64,000 bases of DNA from Mameliella sp. CS4 (GTDB lineage Bacteria; Pseudomonadota; Alphaproteobacteria; Rhodobacterales; Rhodobacteraceae), in NCBI RefSeq assembly GCF_019392335.1, contig NZ_JAHXRQ010000019.1, positions 1-64,000 of the forward strand. The letters run 5' to 3'. Shown in pieces: positions 1-9,836 of the stretch (positions within the stretch are counted from its first letter, which is position 1; every line of letters starts with the position of its first letter). Made by a program: the position numbers and the translations under genes. The notes beneath the pieces were generated by a model that ran no database searches, had not been told where the DNA came from, and saw only the letters and a list, made by a program, of their open reading frames with translations.

Positions 1-1
1 G

Positions 2-482
2 ACCTTCTTCTCAGCGATCGCACTCGCCGCAACCGTCATCTTCTGGCTTTGAGTGAGAACGAGTCCTGACCCTAGACGCGCTCGATCCCCGGATCGCGAT
101 TCCAGCGATGCAGGCGATGAACGACAGCGTACGAAACGCGGTCTTTGCCCCGGCCTTTTTCGGCACGCCGCTGGTCTGCGCCCTGGCGGCCTTTGCGGCA
201 TTCCAAGCGGGACACAAGGGCGCAACACGCGCCTTTGCCGCTGCCGCGCTGGTCTACCTGGCGGGCGGGATCGGCGTGACCATCGCCGTGAATGTTCCGA
301 TGAACCGCGGTCTTGACACACTGGACGTGCCGCAGGCCCTGGCAGAGGCCTAGGCCATCTGGTCCGCCTATTCGCCGCGCTGGCAGGTCTTCAACATTCT
401 GCGAACCATCGCCTCGGGTATCGCGCTGGTGCTGGCAGGCCTGGGCCTTCTCACCCTGGCACGGCCCATCTCCCGGGCCTGA
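2..482 (+). pseudogene. Degenerate DUF1772 (anthrone oxygenase-like) membrane protein
   Basis: Remains of a DUF1772 family membrane protein. Positions 2-52 (frame 2) encode a typical N-terminal helix (TFFSAIALAATVIFW) that ends in a stop. The frame at 108-350 then carries the conserved middle (AMQAMN, a hydrophobic stretch, NVPMNR). An amber TAG at 351-353 interrupts it, yet the same frame continues to 482 with the usual C-terminal pattern (WSAYSPRWQVFNILRT and a last hydrophobic helix). There is thus at least one frameshift near 50 and one nonsense codon. The 5' end may lie outside the window. It converges on recN, whose stop is 4 bp away. A sequencing error at either lesion cannot be excluded. 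Confidence 0.6.
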
Positions 483-486
483 CCGG

Positions 487-2139
487 TCACGCCTTCAGCA
501 GGGCTCGCGCCGCCGCGCGGGCCTCTTTCGTGACGGTGTCACCCGAGAGCATCCGCGCGATCTCGTCCTCGCGCTCTCCCTCGGCCAGCGGCACGACCTC
601 GGACAGGGTCACCTCGCCATCCACCCGCTTGGCCACACGCCAGTGATGCCCGCCAAGCGCTGCAACCTGCGGCGAATGGGTGACGACCAGAACCTGACCG
701 CCTTCCGACAGCGCCTTGAGCCGGCGCCCCACGGCATCCGCCGTGGCCCCGCCGACGCCGCGGTCGATCTCGTCAAAGATCATCGTGGCCCCGCGCCCCT
801 GCGCCTCTGTCAGGCAGACCTTCAGCGCCAGCAGGAATCGCGACAGCTCCCCGCCAGAGGCGATCTTGTTCAGCGGCCCCGCCGGGGCGCCCGGATTGGT
901 GGCCACGGTAAAGGCCACCATGTCGCGGCCCTCGGGCCCGGCGGGCGCCTCTGTCACGGCGGTATGGAAAACGGCCCGTTCCATCTTGAGCGGTGCCAGC
1001 TCCCCCGCCACCGCCTTGTCCAGTGCCTCGGCCGCCGTCCGGCGCATCTCGGTCAGCGCCGAGGCCGCTGCGTCATATTCCGCCTCTGCCGTGTCGACCG
1101 CCTTGCGCAGGTCGCCGATGCGCGCCTCACCCGCGTCCAGCGCGGCCAGCTTTTCCGACAGCTCCGCCGCCAGCCCGGACAGATCGTCCGGCATCACCTG
1201 ATGCTTGCGCGCCAGACCACGGATCGCGAACAGACGTTCCTCGGCCTCTTCAAGCTCCAGCGGATTGAACTCCAGCGCCTCAAGGCAATCGGCCACGCCA
1301 TTCGCGGCCTCGTCCAGTTCCGCCATCGCGCGGGCCAGCGCCGCGATCGGCGCCTCCAGACGCCCCTCTGCCTTGTCCGAGGCGCCTTCGAGCCAGCGCA
1401 GCGCATTGGCCATCGCCCCCTCTGCCCCGTCGTATCCCAACGCGCTGGAGGCCTGGGCGATGTCGTCGCGGATTTTCTCGGCCGATTGCATCATGCGGCG
1501 GCGCGCATCCAGCTCGGATTCCTCGCCGGGCTGCGAGTCCAGCTTGTCCAGTTCATCGACCGCGTGGCGCAGGAATTCCTCTTCGGACTGCACCGCTTCA
1601 AGCGCGGCCTGCGCCGTCTCCAGCTCTTTGCGGGCCGCGCCCACGGCGCGCCAGCGGCGGCGTACCTCGGCCAGGCTGTCGCCCGCGCCCGCATAAAGAT
1701 CCAGGATCGCCCGGTGCCCCCTGGGGTCCAGCAGCCCACGGTCGTCATGCTGGCCGTGCAGTTCCACCAGCGTCTCTGACAGCCGCCGCAGAACCTCGCC
1801 CGACACGCGCCGGTCGTTGACCCAGCCGGTCTTGCGCCCGTCCCTGGTGTTCACCCGTCGCAGGATCAGCTCATCCGAGGCGGGCAGCCCCGCCTCCTCC
1901 AGCACCGCCCAGGCGGCATGGGTTTCGGGCAGCTCGAATTCGGCCACCACCTCGCCCTGCTCGGCGCCCGACCGCACCAGTTCCGCCCGCCCGCGCCAGC
2001 CCAGCACAAAGCCCAGGCTGTCCAGCAGGATCGACTTGCCGGCACCGGTTTCCCCGGTCAGCACGTTGAGACCCGGCTGGAACTCAAGCTCCAGCCGTTC
2101 GATGATCAACATGTCCCTGATTTCAAGCGCGCGCAGCAT
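487..2139 (-). CDS. recN: DNA repair protein RecN
   Basis: SMC-like ATPase that acts in double-strand break repair with RecA; cytoplasmic, about 550 aa, normal length. Walker A (GETGAGKS) is at residues 29-36, a coiled-coil-rich middle at about 150-370, the ABC signature SGGELS near 428 and Walker B (MIFDE) near 453, followed by the VTHSPQVAA switch region. The ATG at 2139 (MLRALEIRD) was chosen because family members start this way; an in-frame GTG lies five codons upstream. It is the last gene of the cluster, 36 bp after bamD, with a GC-rich stem-loop in between. I saw no clear LexA box directly upstream. Confidence 0.97.
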   Translation of the reverse strand: MLRALEIRDMLIIERLELEFQPGLNVLTGETGAGKSILLDSLGFVLGWRGRAELVRSGAEQGEVVAEFELPETHAAWAVLEEAGLPASDELILRRVNTRDGRKTGWVNDRRVSGEVLRRLSETLVELHGQHDDRGLLDPRGHRAILDLYAGAGDSLAEVRRRWRAVGAARKELETAQAALEAVQSEEEFLRHAVDELDKLDSQPGEESELDARRRMMQSAEKIRDDIAQASSALGYDGAEGAMANALRWLEGASDKAEGRLEAPIAALARAMAELDEAANGVADCLEALEFNPLELEEAEERLFAIRGLARKHQVMPDDLSGLAAELSEKLAALDAGEARIGDLRKAVDTAEAEYDAAASALTEMRRTAAEALDKAVAGELAPLKMERAVFHTAVTEAPAGPEGRDMVAFTVATNPGAPAGPLNKIASGGELSRFLLALKVCLTEAQGRGATMIFDEIDRGVGGATADAVGRRLKALSEGGQVLVVTHSPQVAALGGHHWRVAKRVDGEVTLSEVVPLAEGEREDEIARMLSGDTVTKEARAAARALLKA

Positions 2140-2150
2140 GGTCCGCCATT

Positions 2151-2172
2151 GCACCGGGCACGGGCCCGGTGC
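2151..2172 (-). terminator. Stem-loop between bamD and recN
   Basis: Perfect 9-bp inverted repeat (GCACCGGGC / GCCCGGTGC) with a 4-base loop, starting just after the bamD stop and ending 11 bases before the recN ATG. There is no U-run on the minus strand, so it is a weak terminator at best. It could equally limit access to the recN ribosome site or protect the upstream mRNA end. Confidence 0.45.
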
Positions 2173-2175
2173 CTC

Positions 2176-3030
2176 TTACAGCCACTCGCCCTTGATCATC
2201 TGGCGATAGATGGCCGACAGCCAGTTATCGCCAAGCGCCGTGGGCTTCAGCCCCTGCTTCTGCAACAGCTTGTACCCGTCCTCGTACCATTCGGTCGACT
2301 GGTAGTTGTAGCCAAGGATCGCCCCCGCTGTCTGCGCCTCGTTCAACAGGCCCAGGGACAGGTAGCTTTCGATCAGGCGGAACAGCGCCTCCGGCGTGTG
2401 GGTCGTGGTCTGGAAGTCCTCGACCACCACGCGGAACCGGCTGATCGCGGCGCCGTAATGCTGCCGCTTGAGGTAGTACCGGCCAACCTCCATCTCCTTC
2501 GCCGCAAGATGGTCGAAGGCGAGATCGAATTTCAGGATCGAGGAGCGCGCATATTCGCTGTCGGGATAGCGTTCGATCACCGTCCGCAGCGCCTGCAAGG
2601 CCTGAAAGGTCAGCCCCTGGTCGCGGCCCACCAGTTCGATCTGGTCGTAGTAGGACAGCGCCAGCAGGTACTGCGCATAGGCCGCATCGTCATCGGCCGG
2701 GTAGAAATCGATGAACCGCTGCGCCGCAGAGCGCGCGTTCTCGTAATCCTTGTTCTCGTGATAGGCGTAGGCCTGCATGATCAGCGCGCGCTTGGCCCAG
2801 TCCGAATAGGGATAAAGCCGCTCGACCTCGCCAAAGTAGAAGGCCGCGTCCTTCGGGTCCTTGCGCGACAGTTCGTATTCACCACGCTCGAAGATTTGCT
2901 TGGCGGTATAGGTCTCAAGCGGGACATTGCCCGGCCCGACCTCGCGCCGCCGCAGCGAATCGCATCCCGGCAGGGCCAGAGCCACCGCCAACGCAACGAT
3001 CACCAGTTTTCGCGATCTGCCCCCAGACAT
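2176..3030 (-). CDS. bamD: Outer membrane protein assembly factor BamD (ComL)
   Basis: Lipoprotein of the BAM complex that folds beta-barrel proteins into the outer membrane. The start at 3030 gives MSGGRSRKLVIVALAVALAL followed by PGC, a lipoprotein signal peptide with Cys 22 as the lipidated residue (the LPGC lipobox is slightly unusual). The reading frame stays open upstream to 3153, but that part is not signal-like. The mature protein has TPR-type helical repeats (FYFGEVERLYPYSDWA, ALRTVIERYPDSEYA). About 284 aa, usual size. It follows lpxC by about 130 bp, so both genes serve the outer membrane. Confidence 0.93.
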   Translation of the reverse strand: MSGGRSRKLVIVALAVALALPGCDSLRRREVGPGNVPLETYTAKQIFERGEYELSRKDPKDAAFYFGEVERLYPYSDWAKRALIMQAYAYHENKDYENARSAAQRFIDFYPADDDAAYAQYLLALSYYDQIELVGRDQGLTFQALQALRTVIERYPDSEYARSSILKFDLAFDHLAAKEMEVGRYYLKRQHYGAAISRFRVVVEDFQTTTHTPEALFRLIESYLSLGLLNEAQTAGAILGYNYQSTEWYEDGYKLLQKQGLKPTALGDNWLSAIYRQMIKGEWL

Positions 3031-3162
3031 GCCCGAACACCCTCTACCTCGTTCGACGTCCCCTTGACGGGCCGCCCGTTGCGAGGGGTCTAGCACAGAA
3101 AATTCCGGTGCAAAATGTCTTACGGCCCGATTAATGCGTGCCATGCTGCCCATGCGTGCGGC

Positions 3163-4092
3163 TCAGGCCACAGCGGGTATTTCGTGGCGCCCGACTCCGG
3201 CGCCCGGCAACCGTGCTGCCTGCCCGCTGTCGCAGAGCACAACGCGATAGGCATCGGGCGCGGCAAAGAGCGCGCGCAGCAGCGCGTTGGTCATGGCATG
3301 GCCCGCCTTGTGGCCCTCGTAGTGGCCCAGGATCGGTGCCCCGGCCAGAGCCAGATCACCCAGGGCATCCAGCATCTTGTGGCGCACCGCCTCGTCCGAA
3401 TGGCGCAACCCGCCCGGGCTCAGCACCCGGTCGCCATCGACCACAACGGCGTTTTCATAGGTTCCGCCCAGGGCCTTGCCCGCGGCGCGCATCGCCTCGA
3501 CATCCGAGGCGCGGCAAAAGGTGCGGCTGTCGCACAGTTCCCGCACAAAGGCCCCGTTGGCCAGGTTCATCGTCTTGGTCTGTTCACCGATGGCCGCATC
3601 GGAAAAGGCGATATGGAACTGCATCGACAGCCCCTGCCCCGGATGTCCCGGCGACAGACGGGCCCAGCCCGTATCCGTCTTGACCTCGACCGGCGCCAGC
3701 ACCTCGATGGCGCGCACCGGGGAAGCCAGTTCGCGCAGGCCGCGGGCCAGGAGACCGCGCACGAAAGGCACGGACGACCCGTCGAGGATGGGGGCCTCGG
3801 GTCCGTCGATCTCGATCAGGGCATTGTGCACGCCACAGCCGGACAGAGCCGCCATGACATGTTCCACCGTGGACACCGAGGTGCCCGCGCGGTTGACGAT
3901 CTTCGTGCAGAGCGGAGAGGCCTCGACCGCATCCCACCGGGCGGCAATCATCGTGTCGCCCAGACGGATGTCCGTGCGTTTGAACCAGATGCCGTAATCG
4001 GCACTGGCCGGACGGATTGTCAGTCGCGCAGGTTGGCCCGAGTGAAGGCCGACACCTGAGAATGTGATCGAAGACCGAAGCGTGGTTTGCAC
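3163..4092 (-). CDS. lpxC: UDP-3-O-acyl-N-acetylglucosamine deacetylase LpxC
   Basis: Zinc deacetylase for the first committed step of lipid A synthesis; cytoplasmic. With the GTG start at 4092 (AGGGG ribosome site about 8 bases upstream) the protein is 309 aa. The zinc ligands fall at the E. coli positions: His78 (STVEHVMAAL), His238 and Asp242 (HKMLDALGD), and the general His265 in the HYEGHKAGH motif. The frame is open upstream to 4251, but that extension does not match the family. The gene lies 386 bp after ftsZ with its own candidate promoter, so it can be expressed apart from the division genes. Confidence 0.97.
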   Translation of the reverse strand: MQTTLRSSITFSGVGLHSGQPARLTIRPASADYGIWFKRTDIRLGDTMIAARWDAVEASPLCTKIVNRAGTSVSTVEHVMAALSGCGVHNALIEIDGPEAPILDGSSVPFVRGLLARGLRELASPVRAIEVLAPVEVKTDTGWARLSPGHPGQGLSMQFHIAFSDAAIGEQTKTMNLANGAFVRELCDSRTFCRASDVEAMRAAGKALGGTYENAVVVDGDRVLSPGGLRHSDEAVRHKMLDALGDLALAGAPILGHYEGHKAGHAMTNALLRALFAAPDAYRVVLCDSGQAARLPGAGVGRHEIPAVA

Positions 4093-4249
4093 GAGGCTGC
4101 CCCTGTGTTGCGCACGTCCCCCCAACCTGGACGCGGCTTTGGAGACGGGGGTAACCAAGCTGTCGCAGGGCCTCAAATCAAAGATTGTAACCGTGTGAAA
4201 CATGGTGCGGAAACGGTCGGCAAAACCCCGCCAAGTGCATGAATTTTGC

Positions 4250-4278
4250 ATTATAAGGCACTGTCTTTAAACTGAAAA
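4250..4278 (-). promoter_or_regulatory. Candidate sigma-70 promoter for lpxC
   Basis: On the minus strand TTTTCA (4273-4278) and a perfect TATAAT (4250-4255) are separated by exactly 17 bases. Transcription would start near 4243, about 150 nt upstream of the lpxC GTG. It lies in the 386-bp ftsZ-lpxC gap (4093-4478), downstream of the ftsZ terminator. Nothing else gene-like was seen in that gap. Confidence 0.55.
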
Positions 4279-4386
4279 ATTGCGTGTCGAGAGGGCCTGC
4301 AACCAGCCGAGTCTCTCCCCTGAAAAACCGGTTTCTTGCCAAAGTGTTGCTGTTTGTGAACACATTGAAACACAGGCTCCCGACAT

Positions 4387-4420
4387 GAAACCGCCCCCTG
4401 CCGGGGCAGAGGGCGGTTTC
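4387..4420 (-). terminator. Terminator hairpin after ftsZ
   Basis: Long inverted repeat GAAACCGCCC...GGGCGGTTTC, whose minus-strand arm ends in GGTTTC. It lies 60 bp beyond the ftsZ stop and before the lpxC promoter. The T-tract is short, so termination may be partial. Confidence 0.6.
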
Positions 4421-4478
4421 ACGAGGTGTGGGAATATCAGCAGAAAGACTGGTCTCCTGCTGAAATTCCAGGCTTGGT

Positions 4479-6089
4479 TCAGTTGGCCTGACGGCGCAGG
4501 AAGGCCGGGATTTCGATCCGGTCGTCTTCTGCCTCGGGCTCTTGGTCGTGGACCGGCGCCGGGCGATGCGCCTGCACCGGCGGCTGGGCACGGCGCGGTT
4601 GCTGCTGCTGAGCCGCATGCTCGCCGTGGCCGGTCATACGACCGATCAGCGAGTTGACGCTGAAACGCGATTTTTCCTCGGCCGGGGCGGGCTGCGGCTG
4701 CGGCGCGGGCGCCTGCTGCTGTACTTCTTCACGGGTCCGGGCCGCGGCGGCCTTCAACCGGTCCAGCGTCGCCGGGCTGGGTGTGCCGGGGGCCGCGGGA
4801 CGCGGGGCCACGAAATCCTGCGGGTCGGCTTCGATCGTATCGGGCGCCGGGCGGAACTCGGCCACCTGCGGGCGGTAGGCCGGCGGCGGCAGGCCATCAT
4901 CCGCGGCCTGCTCCTCAATCACCTCGTCGTAGTCGCGGGACTGAACCGGCTCGGCATGCTCATGGCTGTCCATCTGACCAAAGAGCGAGGGTTCCGGCTC
5001 GGGCGCGCGCTCGGCAACCACCGGCTGCGGTTCGGGCTGCGCCTCGGGTTCGGCGGCGTGGGCCGAATTGCCCAGCGGCTGCGACAGTTTGCGGCGCGGC
5101 ACCGGCACGTCGTGCACGTTCTCGGTGGCGTCGATGCCGGTGGCGACGACGGACACGCGCATCTGGCCGGCCATGCTGTCGTCCAGCGTCGAGCCGACGA
5201 TGATGTTTGCGTCTGCGTCCACTTCCTCGCGGATGCGGTTGGCTGCCTCGTCCAGTTCGAACAGGGTCAGGTCGTGGCCGCCGGTGATGTTGATCAGCAC
5301 GCCCTTGGCGCCTTTGAGGCTGATTTCGTCCAGCAGCGGGTTCGCTATAGCCTTCTCGGCCGCCTGGACCGCGCGATCCTCGCCGTCGCCCTCACCGGTG
5401 CCCATCATGGCCTTGCCCATCTCGTCCATGACCGCGCGGACGTCGGCAAAGTCGAGGTTGATGAGGCCCGGACGGACCATCAGGTCGGTCACGCCCTTCA
5501 CACCCTGGTAGAGGACGTCGTCAGCCATCGAGAAGGCCTCGGTAAAGGTCGTCTTCTCGTTCGCCAGGCGGAACAGGTTCTGGTTCGGAATGATGATCAG
5601 CGTGTCGACGACCTTCTGCAGGCTGTCGACGCCCGCCTCGGCCTGTTTCATCCTCTTGGCGCCTTCGAACTGGAAGGGCTTGGTCACGACGCCGACGGTC
5701 AGCACGCCCAGTTCACGCGCCGCCTGCGCGATGATCGGCGCGGCGCCCGTCCCGGTGCCGCCGCCCATGCCGGCGGTGATGAAACACATATGCGCGCCGG
5801 CCAGATGGTCGACGATCTGCTCGATGCTCTCCTCGGCGGCGGCCGCACCGACGCTGGCGCGCGCCCCGGCGCCCAGACCCTCGGTCACCTTGACGCCCAG
5901 CTGCACGCGGCTTTGCGACATGCTCTGCGCCAACGCCTGGGCATCGGTGTTTGCGACGACGAAATCGACGCCCTCGAGCTGTTTCTCGATCATGTTGTTA
6001 ACGGCGTTGCCGCCTGCCCCGCCGACGCCAAAGACCGTAATACGGGGCTTCAGCTCGTCCTGCCCGGGCATCGAAAGGTTCAGTGCCAT
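4479..6089 (-). CDS. ftsZ: Cell division protein FtsZ
   Basis: Tubulin-like GTPase that forms the Z ring. The tubulin signature GGGTGTG is at residues 109-115, and the GTPase and C-terminal domains run to about 320. A long Pro/Ala/Glu/Gln-rich linker (about 330-515) follows, then the conserved C-terminal peptide [11 protein letters not shown] that binds FtsA and other partners. At 536 aa it is longer than E. coli FtsZ (383 aa), as is common in alphaproteobacteria with extended linkers. It is separated from ftsA by 496 bp that contain DnaA boxes, so it probably has its own cell-cycle-controlled promoter. Confidence 0.98.
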   Translation of the reverse strand: MALNLSMPGQDELKPRITVFGVGGAGGNAVNNMIEKQLEGVDFVVANTDAQALAQSMSQSRVQLGVKVTEGLGAGARASVGAAAAEESIEQIVDHLAGAHMCFITAGMGGGTGTGAAPIIAQAARELGVLTVGVVTKPFQFEGAKRMKQAEAGVDSLQKVVDTLIIIPNQNLFRLANEKTTFTEAFSMADDVLYQGVKGVTDLMVRPGLINLDFADVRAVMDEMGKAMMGTGEGDGEDRAVQAAEKAIANPLLDEISLKGAKGVLINITGGHDLTLFELDEAANRIREEVDADANIIVGSTLDDSMAGQMRVSVVATGIDATENVHDVPVPRRKLSQPLGNSAHAAEPEAQPEPQPVVAERAPEPEPSLFGQMDSHEHAEPVQSRDYDEVIEEQAADDGLPPPAYRPQVAEFRPAPDTIEADPQDFVAPRPAAPGTPSPATLDRLKAAAARTREEVQQQAPAPQPQPAPAEEKSRFSVNSLIGRMTGHGEHAAQQQQPRRAQPPVQAHRPAPVHDQEPEAEDDRIEIPAFLRRQAN

Positions 6090-6242
6090 GATATGTCCGC
6101 CTGTCTTTTTATTCCGGTTTCAGGCCTGTCCACGGCCTGTTCCCTTGAATCCTACCTTTTGAGGCCCCGTCCGTCACGCGAAAAACGCAAAAAAGCCACA
6201 AAATATGGCCATTTTTGCGGCTCAATTCCGCCGATTTGGAAG

Positions 6243-6393
6243 TTATCCACATATCTGGTGTGATACGCCATATCTGGCGCAAAATACGGTACAGGGCGCA
6301 GGGGCAGCCCCTGCGCGGATTCATGTCTCGACAATGTCCGGAGTGCCTGCCCGACCCTCCTGGCGCCTCTTATCCACGGGCACCTGTGCATAA
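6243..6393. promoter_or_regulatory. DnaA box cluster in the ftsA-ftsZ gap
   Basis: Two perfect DnaA boxes (TTATCCACA at 6243-6251 on plus; TTATGCACA on minus at 6385-6393) and a one-mismatch box (TTATCCACG, 6370-6378) lie 150-300 bp upstream of ftsZ. The same gap (6090-6585) has GANTC sites at 6147-6151 and 6318-6322 and a direct repeat CATATCTGG at 6250 and 6269, the second copy inside CGCCA-tatc-TGGCG. In Caulobacter DnaA and GANTC methylation act on ftsZ transcription; the same role here is inferred. No gene was seen in the gap. Confidence 0.55.
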
Positions 6394-6545
6394 CCTAACG
6401 CGCCCCCAAACCGGTGTCACCCGCGAAAACGCGCCCCGACCTCAGAATTCTTGCCACACCCAGAGCCGCGCTCAGCCTGCTCCCTGTTGCCCCCTGAAGC
6501 AGACAACAGGCGCAGCCTGTTCAACCGGGTCGGCGGGCGGGCGCC

Positions 6546-6565
6546 TTTGCGGCGCCAGCCGCAAA
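6546..6565 (-). terminator. Hairpin after ftsA
   Basis: Perfect 8-bp inverted repeat TTTGCGGC/GCCGCAAA with a 4-base loop, 20 bp beyond the ftsA stop. A second small stem (AACAGG/CCTGTT, 6505-6521) follows. There is no long T-run. It probably reduces read-through from ftsA into the ftsZ control region. Confidence 0.45.
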
Positions 6566-6585
6566 CAGACCCGTCCCGGCGCCCC

Positions 6586-7914
6586 TCACCAGTTGTCGCG
6601 GAACCACTGGACCGCCCGCTTCAACGAGCGCGCCGGCAGCCGGTCCACCGGGATCTCGAAATCCCACCATTCGTCCTGCGGATGCGCCGCGAAAAGGCAC
6701 AGGCCCACCGCCGTCGCGAACCCCGGCCCTGTCGCCGCCTGCGGCAGCCCATGCACGCGCAAGGGCCGGCCCAGCCGCACCTGCTGCCCCAGGATCTTCG
6801 AGGCCAGACCGTCCAGCCCCGGGATCTGGCTTGCCCCGCCTGTCAGCACGATCTGCTGCGACGGCAGGTGATCGAACCCCGCCGCGTCAAGCTGCACCCG
6901 CACCTCTTCAAGGATCTCCTCGACCCGGGGCCGCATGATCCCGATCAGCTCTGCGCGGCTCACCGTGCGGCGGTCGTGTTCCCAGTCGCCGGTGTCGCCG
7001 CCGATCTCGATCATCTCGCGGTCGTCCATGCCGGTGGCCACGAGACCGCCGTAAAAGGTCTTGATCCGCTCCGCTGTCGCCATCGAGACCTTCAGCCCCT
7101 GGCTGATGTCGCGGGTGACGTGGTCGCCGCCCATACGGACGGAATCCGCGTAGATCATGTGCTTTTTGATGAAGATCGACACGCCGGTCGCGCCGCCGCC
7201 CATGTCGATGCAGGCCGCGCCAAGCTCCTGCTCGTCCTCGACCAGCGCCGAAACCCCGCTGACATAGGCCGAGGAGGCCAGGCCCGCCAGTTCCAGGTCG
7301 CAGCGCTTGACGCAATGGGCCAGGTTCTGGATCGCCTGCGCCTCGACCGTCAGCATGTGCATGTCGCAGCCCAGTTCGTTGCCGATCTGCCCGCGCGGGT
7401 CGATCAGGCCTGACCGGTGGTCCAGCACAAAGTTCACCGGCTGCGCGTGCAGCACCTCGCGGCCATGACCGAAATCCGGCACGTCGCAGGCCGACAGCAC
7501 CCGCGCCACATCCTGTTCGTCCACCGTGGTGCCCAGAACGTCCGACTTGCCCGCCAGGCCATAGGACCGTGGCTCGGCGCCCGAGAAGGCGGCGATGACG
7601 TGATCCACCCGGATGCCCGCCATCTTCTGCGCCGCCTGAACGGCGGTCCGGATGGCACGCTCGGTGGCGCCCATGTCCTGCACCTCGCCGAAACAGACGC
7701 CGCGCGACCGTGTCGTCGCCGCGCCGATCACGCGAAAGCCGGACTGTCCCGCCAGCGAGCCGATGCCATCGTCCGAGGGATCGGTTCCGTCAAAGCGCAA
7801 CACGAGGCAGGCCACCTTGGACGACCCCACGTCCAGGATGGCCACCACGCCGCGCTGCATCGCCGCGCGCCGCATGTTCCGCATTGCCCTCTGGGACTCG
7901 TACAGCTCGATCAT
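6586..7914 (-). CDS. ftsA: Cell division protein FtsA
   Basis: Actin-like ATPase that tethers FtsZ to the membrane and activates septal synthesis. The N-terminal phosphate-binding motif ILDVGSSKVACLV is at about residues 26-38; later motifs include DMGGGATGVSIF (second phosphate loop) and VLTGGASQIPGL (adenosine region). The C-terminus (ARSLKRAVQWFRDNW) is an amphipathic helix expected to bind membrane. 442 aa. The ATG at 7914 overlaps the ftsQ stop by 4 bp, so the two genes are translationally coupled. Confidence 0.97.
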   Translation of the reverse strand: MIELYESQRAMRNMRRAAMQRGVVAILDVGSSKVACLVLRFDGTDPSDDGIGSLAGQSGFRVIGAATTRSRGVCFGEVQDMGATERAIRTAVQAAQKMAGIRVDHVIAAFSGAEPRSYGLAGKSDVLGTTVDEQDVARVLSACDVPDFGHGREVLHAQPVNFVLDHRSGLIDPRGQIGNELGCDMHMLTVEAQAIQNLAHCVKRCDLELAGLASSAYVSGVSALVEDEQELGAACIDMGGGATGVSIFIKKHMIYADSVRMGGDHVTRDISQGLKVSMATAERIKTFYGGLVATGMDDREMIEIGGDTGDWEHDRRTVSRAELIGIMRPRVEEILEEVRVQLDAAGFDHLPSQQIVLTGGASQIPGLDGLASKILGQQVRLGRPLRVHGLPQAATGPGFATAVGLCLFAAHPQDEWWDFEIPVDRLPARSLKRAVQWFRDNW

Positions 7915-8912
7915 TGTTTGACTTCCCTACCCGCCTCGATCGCCTTGATGCGCCGCATCTCCTGCGTGGCTGCATCGGTCATTCGTATCGTCGGCCGCCG
8001 TGGCAGCCTCAGGTCGACCGCCACCAGGTCGCGCGCCAGAAGGTCCACTCCTTCCGTCACCGCCATGGCGATCACCTGTTCCAACATCCGTTCAGCGCCC
8101 TGTTCGGGCAGCATGATGCGCTGGCCCCGGTCCAGAACCACGTCCCAGCGCCGCGCGCCGATCCGCTCGAACCCGCGCAGCCGGTCGCGGATCGGGCCTG
8201 TCAGCGCATCCATGCGCAGGGCCTCCTCGACGACCAGCGCCATGCGGGCCTGCGCCTCTTCGGCCAGTTCGGCCTCTGCCTCGCTCCGCTCCGCCGCGGG
8301 CTTCTGCAGCACCGCCGCCGCCTCGGGCTGCAGGATATCCCCCGCGATCACCGGCAGGTCGGCGTAATCCGCGCGATGCTCTGCCCGCGCCACAAAGATC
8401 CCGCCCTCGTCCAGCAGGTCCACCCCGGCGGTGGTCCGCCACAGCACCACCGGCTGGCGTTGCACGACGTCCACCTGCAGCACCCCGCCCTGGCGGACGC
8501 GCAGCTCGGCGGATTTCACCTCGTCCAGCGCGACCACCCGGCGTTGCAGCCGGTCCAGGTCCATGTCGAACGAGCTGATGGGAAAGTCGAGCGGCAGTTC
8601 CGCACGGATCATGTCCGTCAGCGTCTCGTTCGCGCCGTCGACCACCATCATGCGCACCTGGAACTCGGGGCGGTTCTCGACCGCCGCCCGCACTTCCGAG
8701 ATCATAAGGGTGAAATCCTCGCGGTTCTGCTCGACCGAGAACCAGGCCGCCCCGGCACCGAGGCACAGCGCAAACGGCAGCAGGACCCGCAGGGAAAAGC
8801 GAAAGAACGGCGTCAGCATGAGCCGTTCGATCCGGTATTTCAGCCGCGACGCCCGTGGGTCCAGCCGCGCCATTTGCGGATCGTCGCCCTCGCGGAACTC
8901 TAGCGATCGCAT
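7911..8912 (-). CDS. ftsQ: Cell division protein FtsQ
   Basis: Bitopic inner-membrane divisome protein with a cytoplasmic N-terminus, one membrane helix (about residues 39-58, [19 protein letters not shown]), a POTRA-like segment and a beta domain in the periplasm. Residues at about 205-245 contain an Ala/Glu-rich insert ([19 protein letters not shown]). 333 aa. It overlaps ddl by 13 bp at its start and ftsA by 4 bp at its end, in the classic ddl-ftsQ-ftsA arrangement. Confidence 0.95.
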   Translation of the reverse strand: MRSLEFREGDDPQMARLDPRASRLKYRIERLMLTPFFRFSLRVLLPFALCLGAGAAWFSVEQNREDFTLMISEVRAAVENRPEFQVRMMVVDGANETLTDMIRAELPLDFPISSFDMDLDRLQRRVVALDEVKSAELRVRQGGVLQVDVVQRQPVVLWRTTAGVDLLDEGGIFVARAEHRADYADLPVIAGDILQPEAAAVLQKPAAERSEAEAELAEEAQARMALVVEEALRMDALTGPIRDRLRGFERIGARRWDVVLDRGQRIMLPEQGAERMLEQVIAMAVTEGVDLLARDLVAVDLRLPRRPTIRMTDAATQEMRRIKAIEAGREVKQ

Positions 8913-9814
8913 GAGGCATCCTCCACCATCCAGGCGCAGAACTGGCCGAAGGTCAGCCCGATCAGCCCCGCGTGCTCGGGTGACAGCGAAGTCGGCGTCA
9001 TGCCCGGCTGCGTGTTGGTCTCCAACAGGATCAACCCGTCGAGGCCCCTTGCCTCGTCCCAGCGGAAATCGGTGCGCGTCACTCCCCGGCAGCCCAGCGC
9101 CCGGTGCGCGCGCAAGGCGTAGTCCAGGCAGGCCTCGGTGATCTCCTGCGGGATATCGGCCGGGCAGACGTGGCGCGAGCCACCCGCCTTGTATTTCGCG
9201 TCGTAGTCATACCAGCCGTCGGTGACGATATCCGTCACACCCAAGGCGCGGTCGCCCATGACACTGGTCGTCAGCTCGCGCCCCGGCACAAAGGCCTCGA
9301 CCATGACCACTTCGGGCATGGTCTCGTCCAGAACCGGCGGGCCGTTGGCCTCTTCGTGTACCAGGTAGACCCCGACCGACGATCCTTCGTTATAGGGTTT
9401 GACCACATAGGGCGGCGTCATGACGTGGTGCGCCTGCACTTCGGCCTTGTCCGCAAGCAGGCTGTCCGCCACCGGCAACCCCGCGCTGCGGTACACGTCC
9501 TTGGTCTTTTCCTTGTCCATCGCCAGGGCCGAGGCCAGAACTCCGGAATGCGTATAGGGGATGTGCAACCATTCCAGCAGCCCCTGGACACAGCCGTCCT
9601 CGCCCCAACGCCCGTGCAGGGCGTTGAACACCACGTCAGGCGCGGCCTCCTGCAGACGTGCGGCCACGTCCGGCCCCGCGTCCAGTTCGATCACCTGATA
9701 TCCTTCGCCCCTCAAAGCGGCGGCGCATTCCCGTCCGGAAACCAGCGAAACCTCGCGCTCTGCAGAGGGTCCGCCCTTTAGCACCACCACTTTCGGGAGT
9801 GTCCTGCTCGACAT
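8900..9814 (-). CDS. ddl: D-alanine--D-alanine ligase
   Basis: ATP-grasp enzyme that makes the D-Ala-D-Ala dipeptide used by MurF. Visible motifs: [14 protein letters not shown] near the N-terminus, [11 protein letters not shown], the ATP-binding [13 protein letters not shown], and the C-terminal [15 protein letters not shown] with metal/substrate residues. 304 aa from the ATG at 9814; an in-frame TTG two codons upstream is less likely. It follows murB after a 189-bp gap with two hairpins and overlaps ftsQ, so it starts the ddl-ftsQ-ftsA translational unit. Confidence 0.96.
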   Translation of the reverse strand: MSSRTLPKVVVLKGGPSAEREVSLVSGRECAAALRGEGYQVIELDAGPDVAARLQEAAPDVVFNALHGRWGEDGCVQGLLEWLHIPYTHSGVLASALAMDKEKTKDVYRSAGLPVADSLLADKAEVQAHHVMTPPYVVKPYNEGSSVGVYLVHEEANGPPVLDETMPEVVMVEAFVPGRELTTSVMGDRALGVTDIVTDGWYDYDAKYKAGGSRHVCPADIPQEITEACLDYALRAHRALGCRGVTRTDFRWDEARGLDGLILLETNTQPGMTPTSLSPEHAGLIGLTFGQFCAWMVEDASCDR

Positions 9815-9836
9815 CCCCAAATCGCCTCAACTGCCC

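Noticed and set aside
4542-6263. 573-codon plus-strand frame opposite ftsZ
   Set aside because: Arises from codon bias of ftsZ on the other strand; no ribosome site, no recognisable protein.
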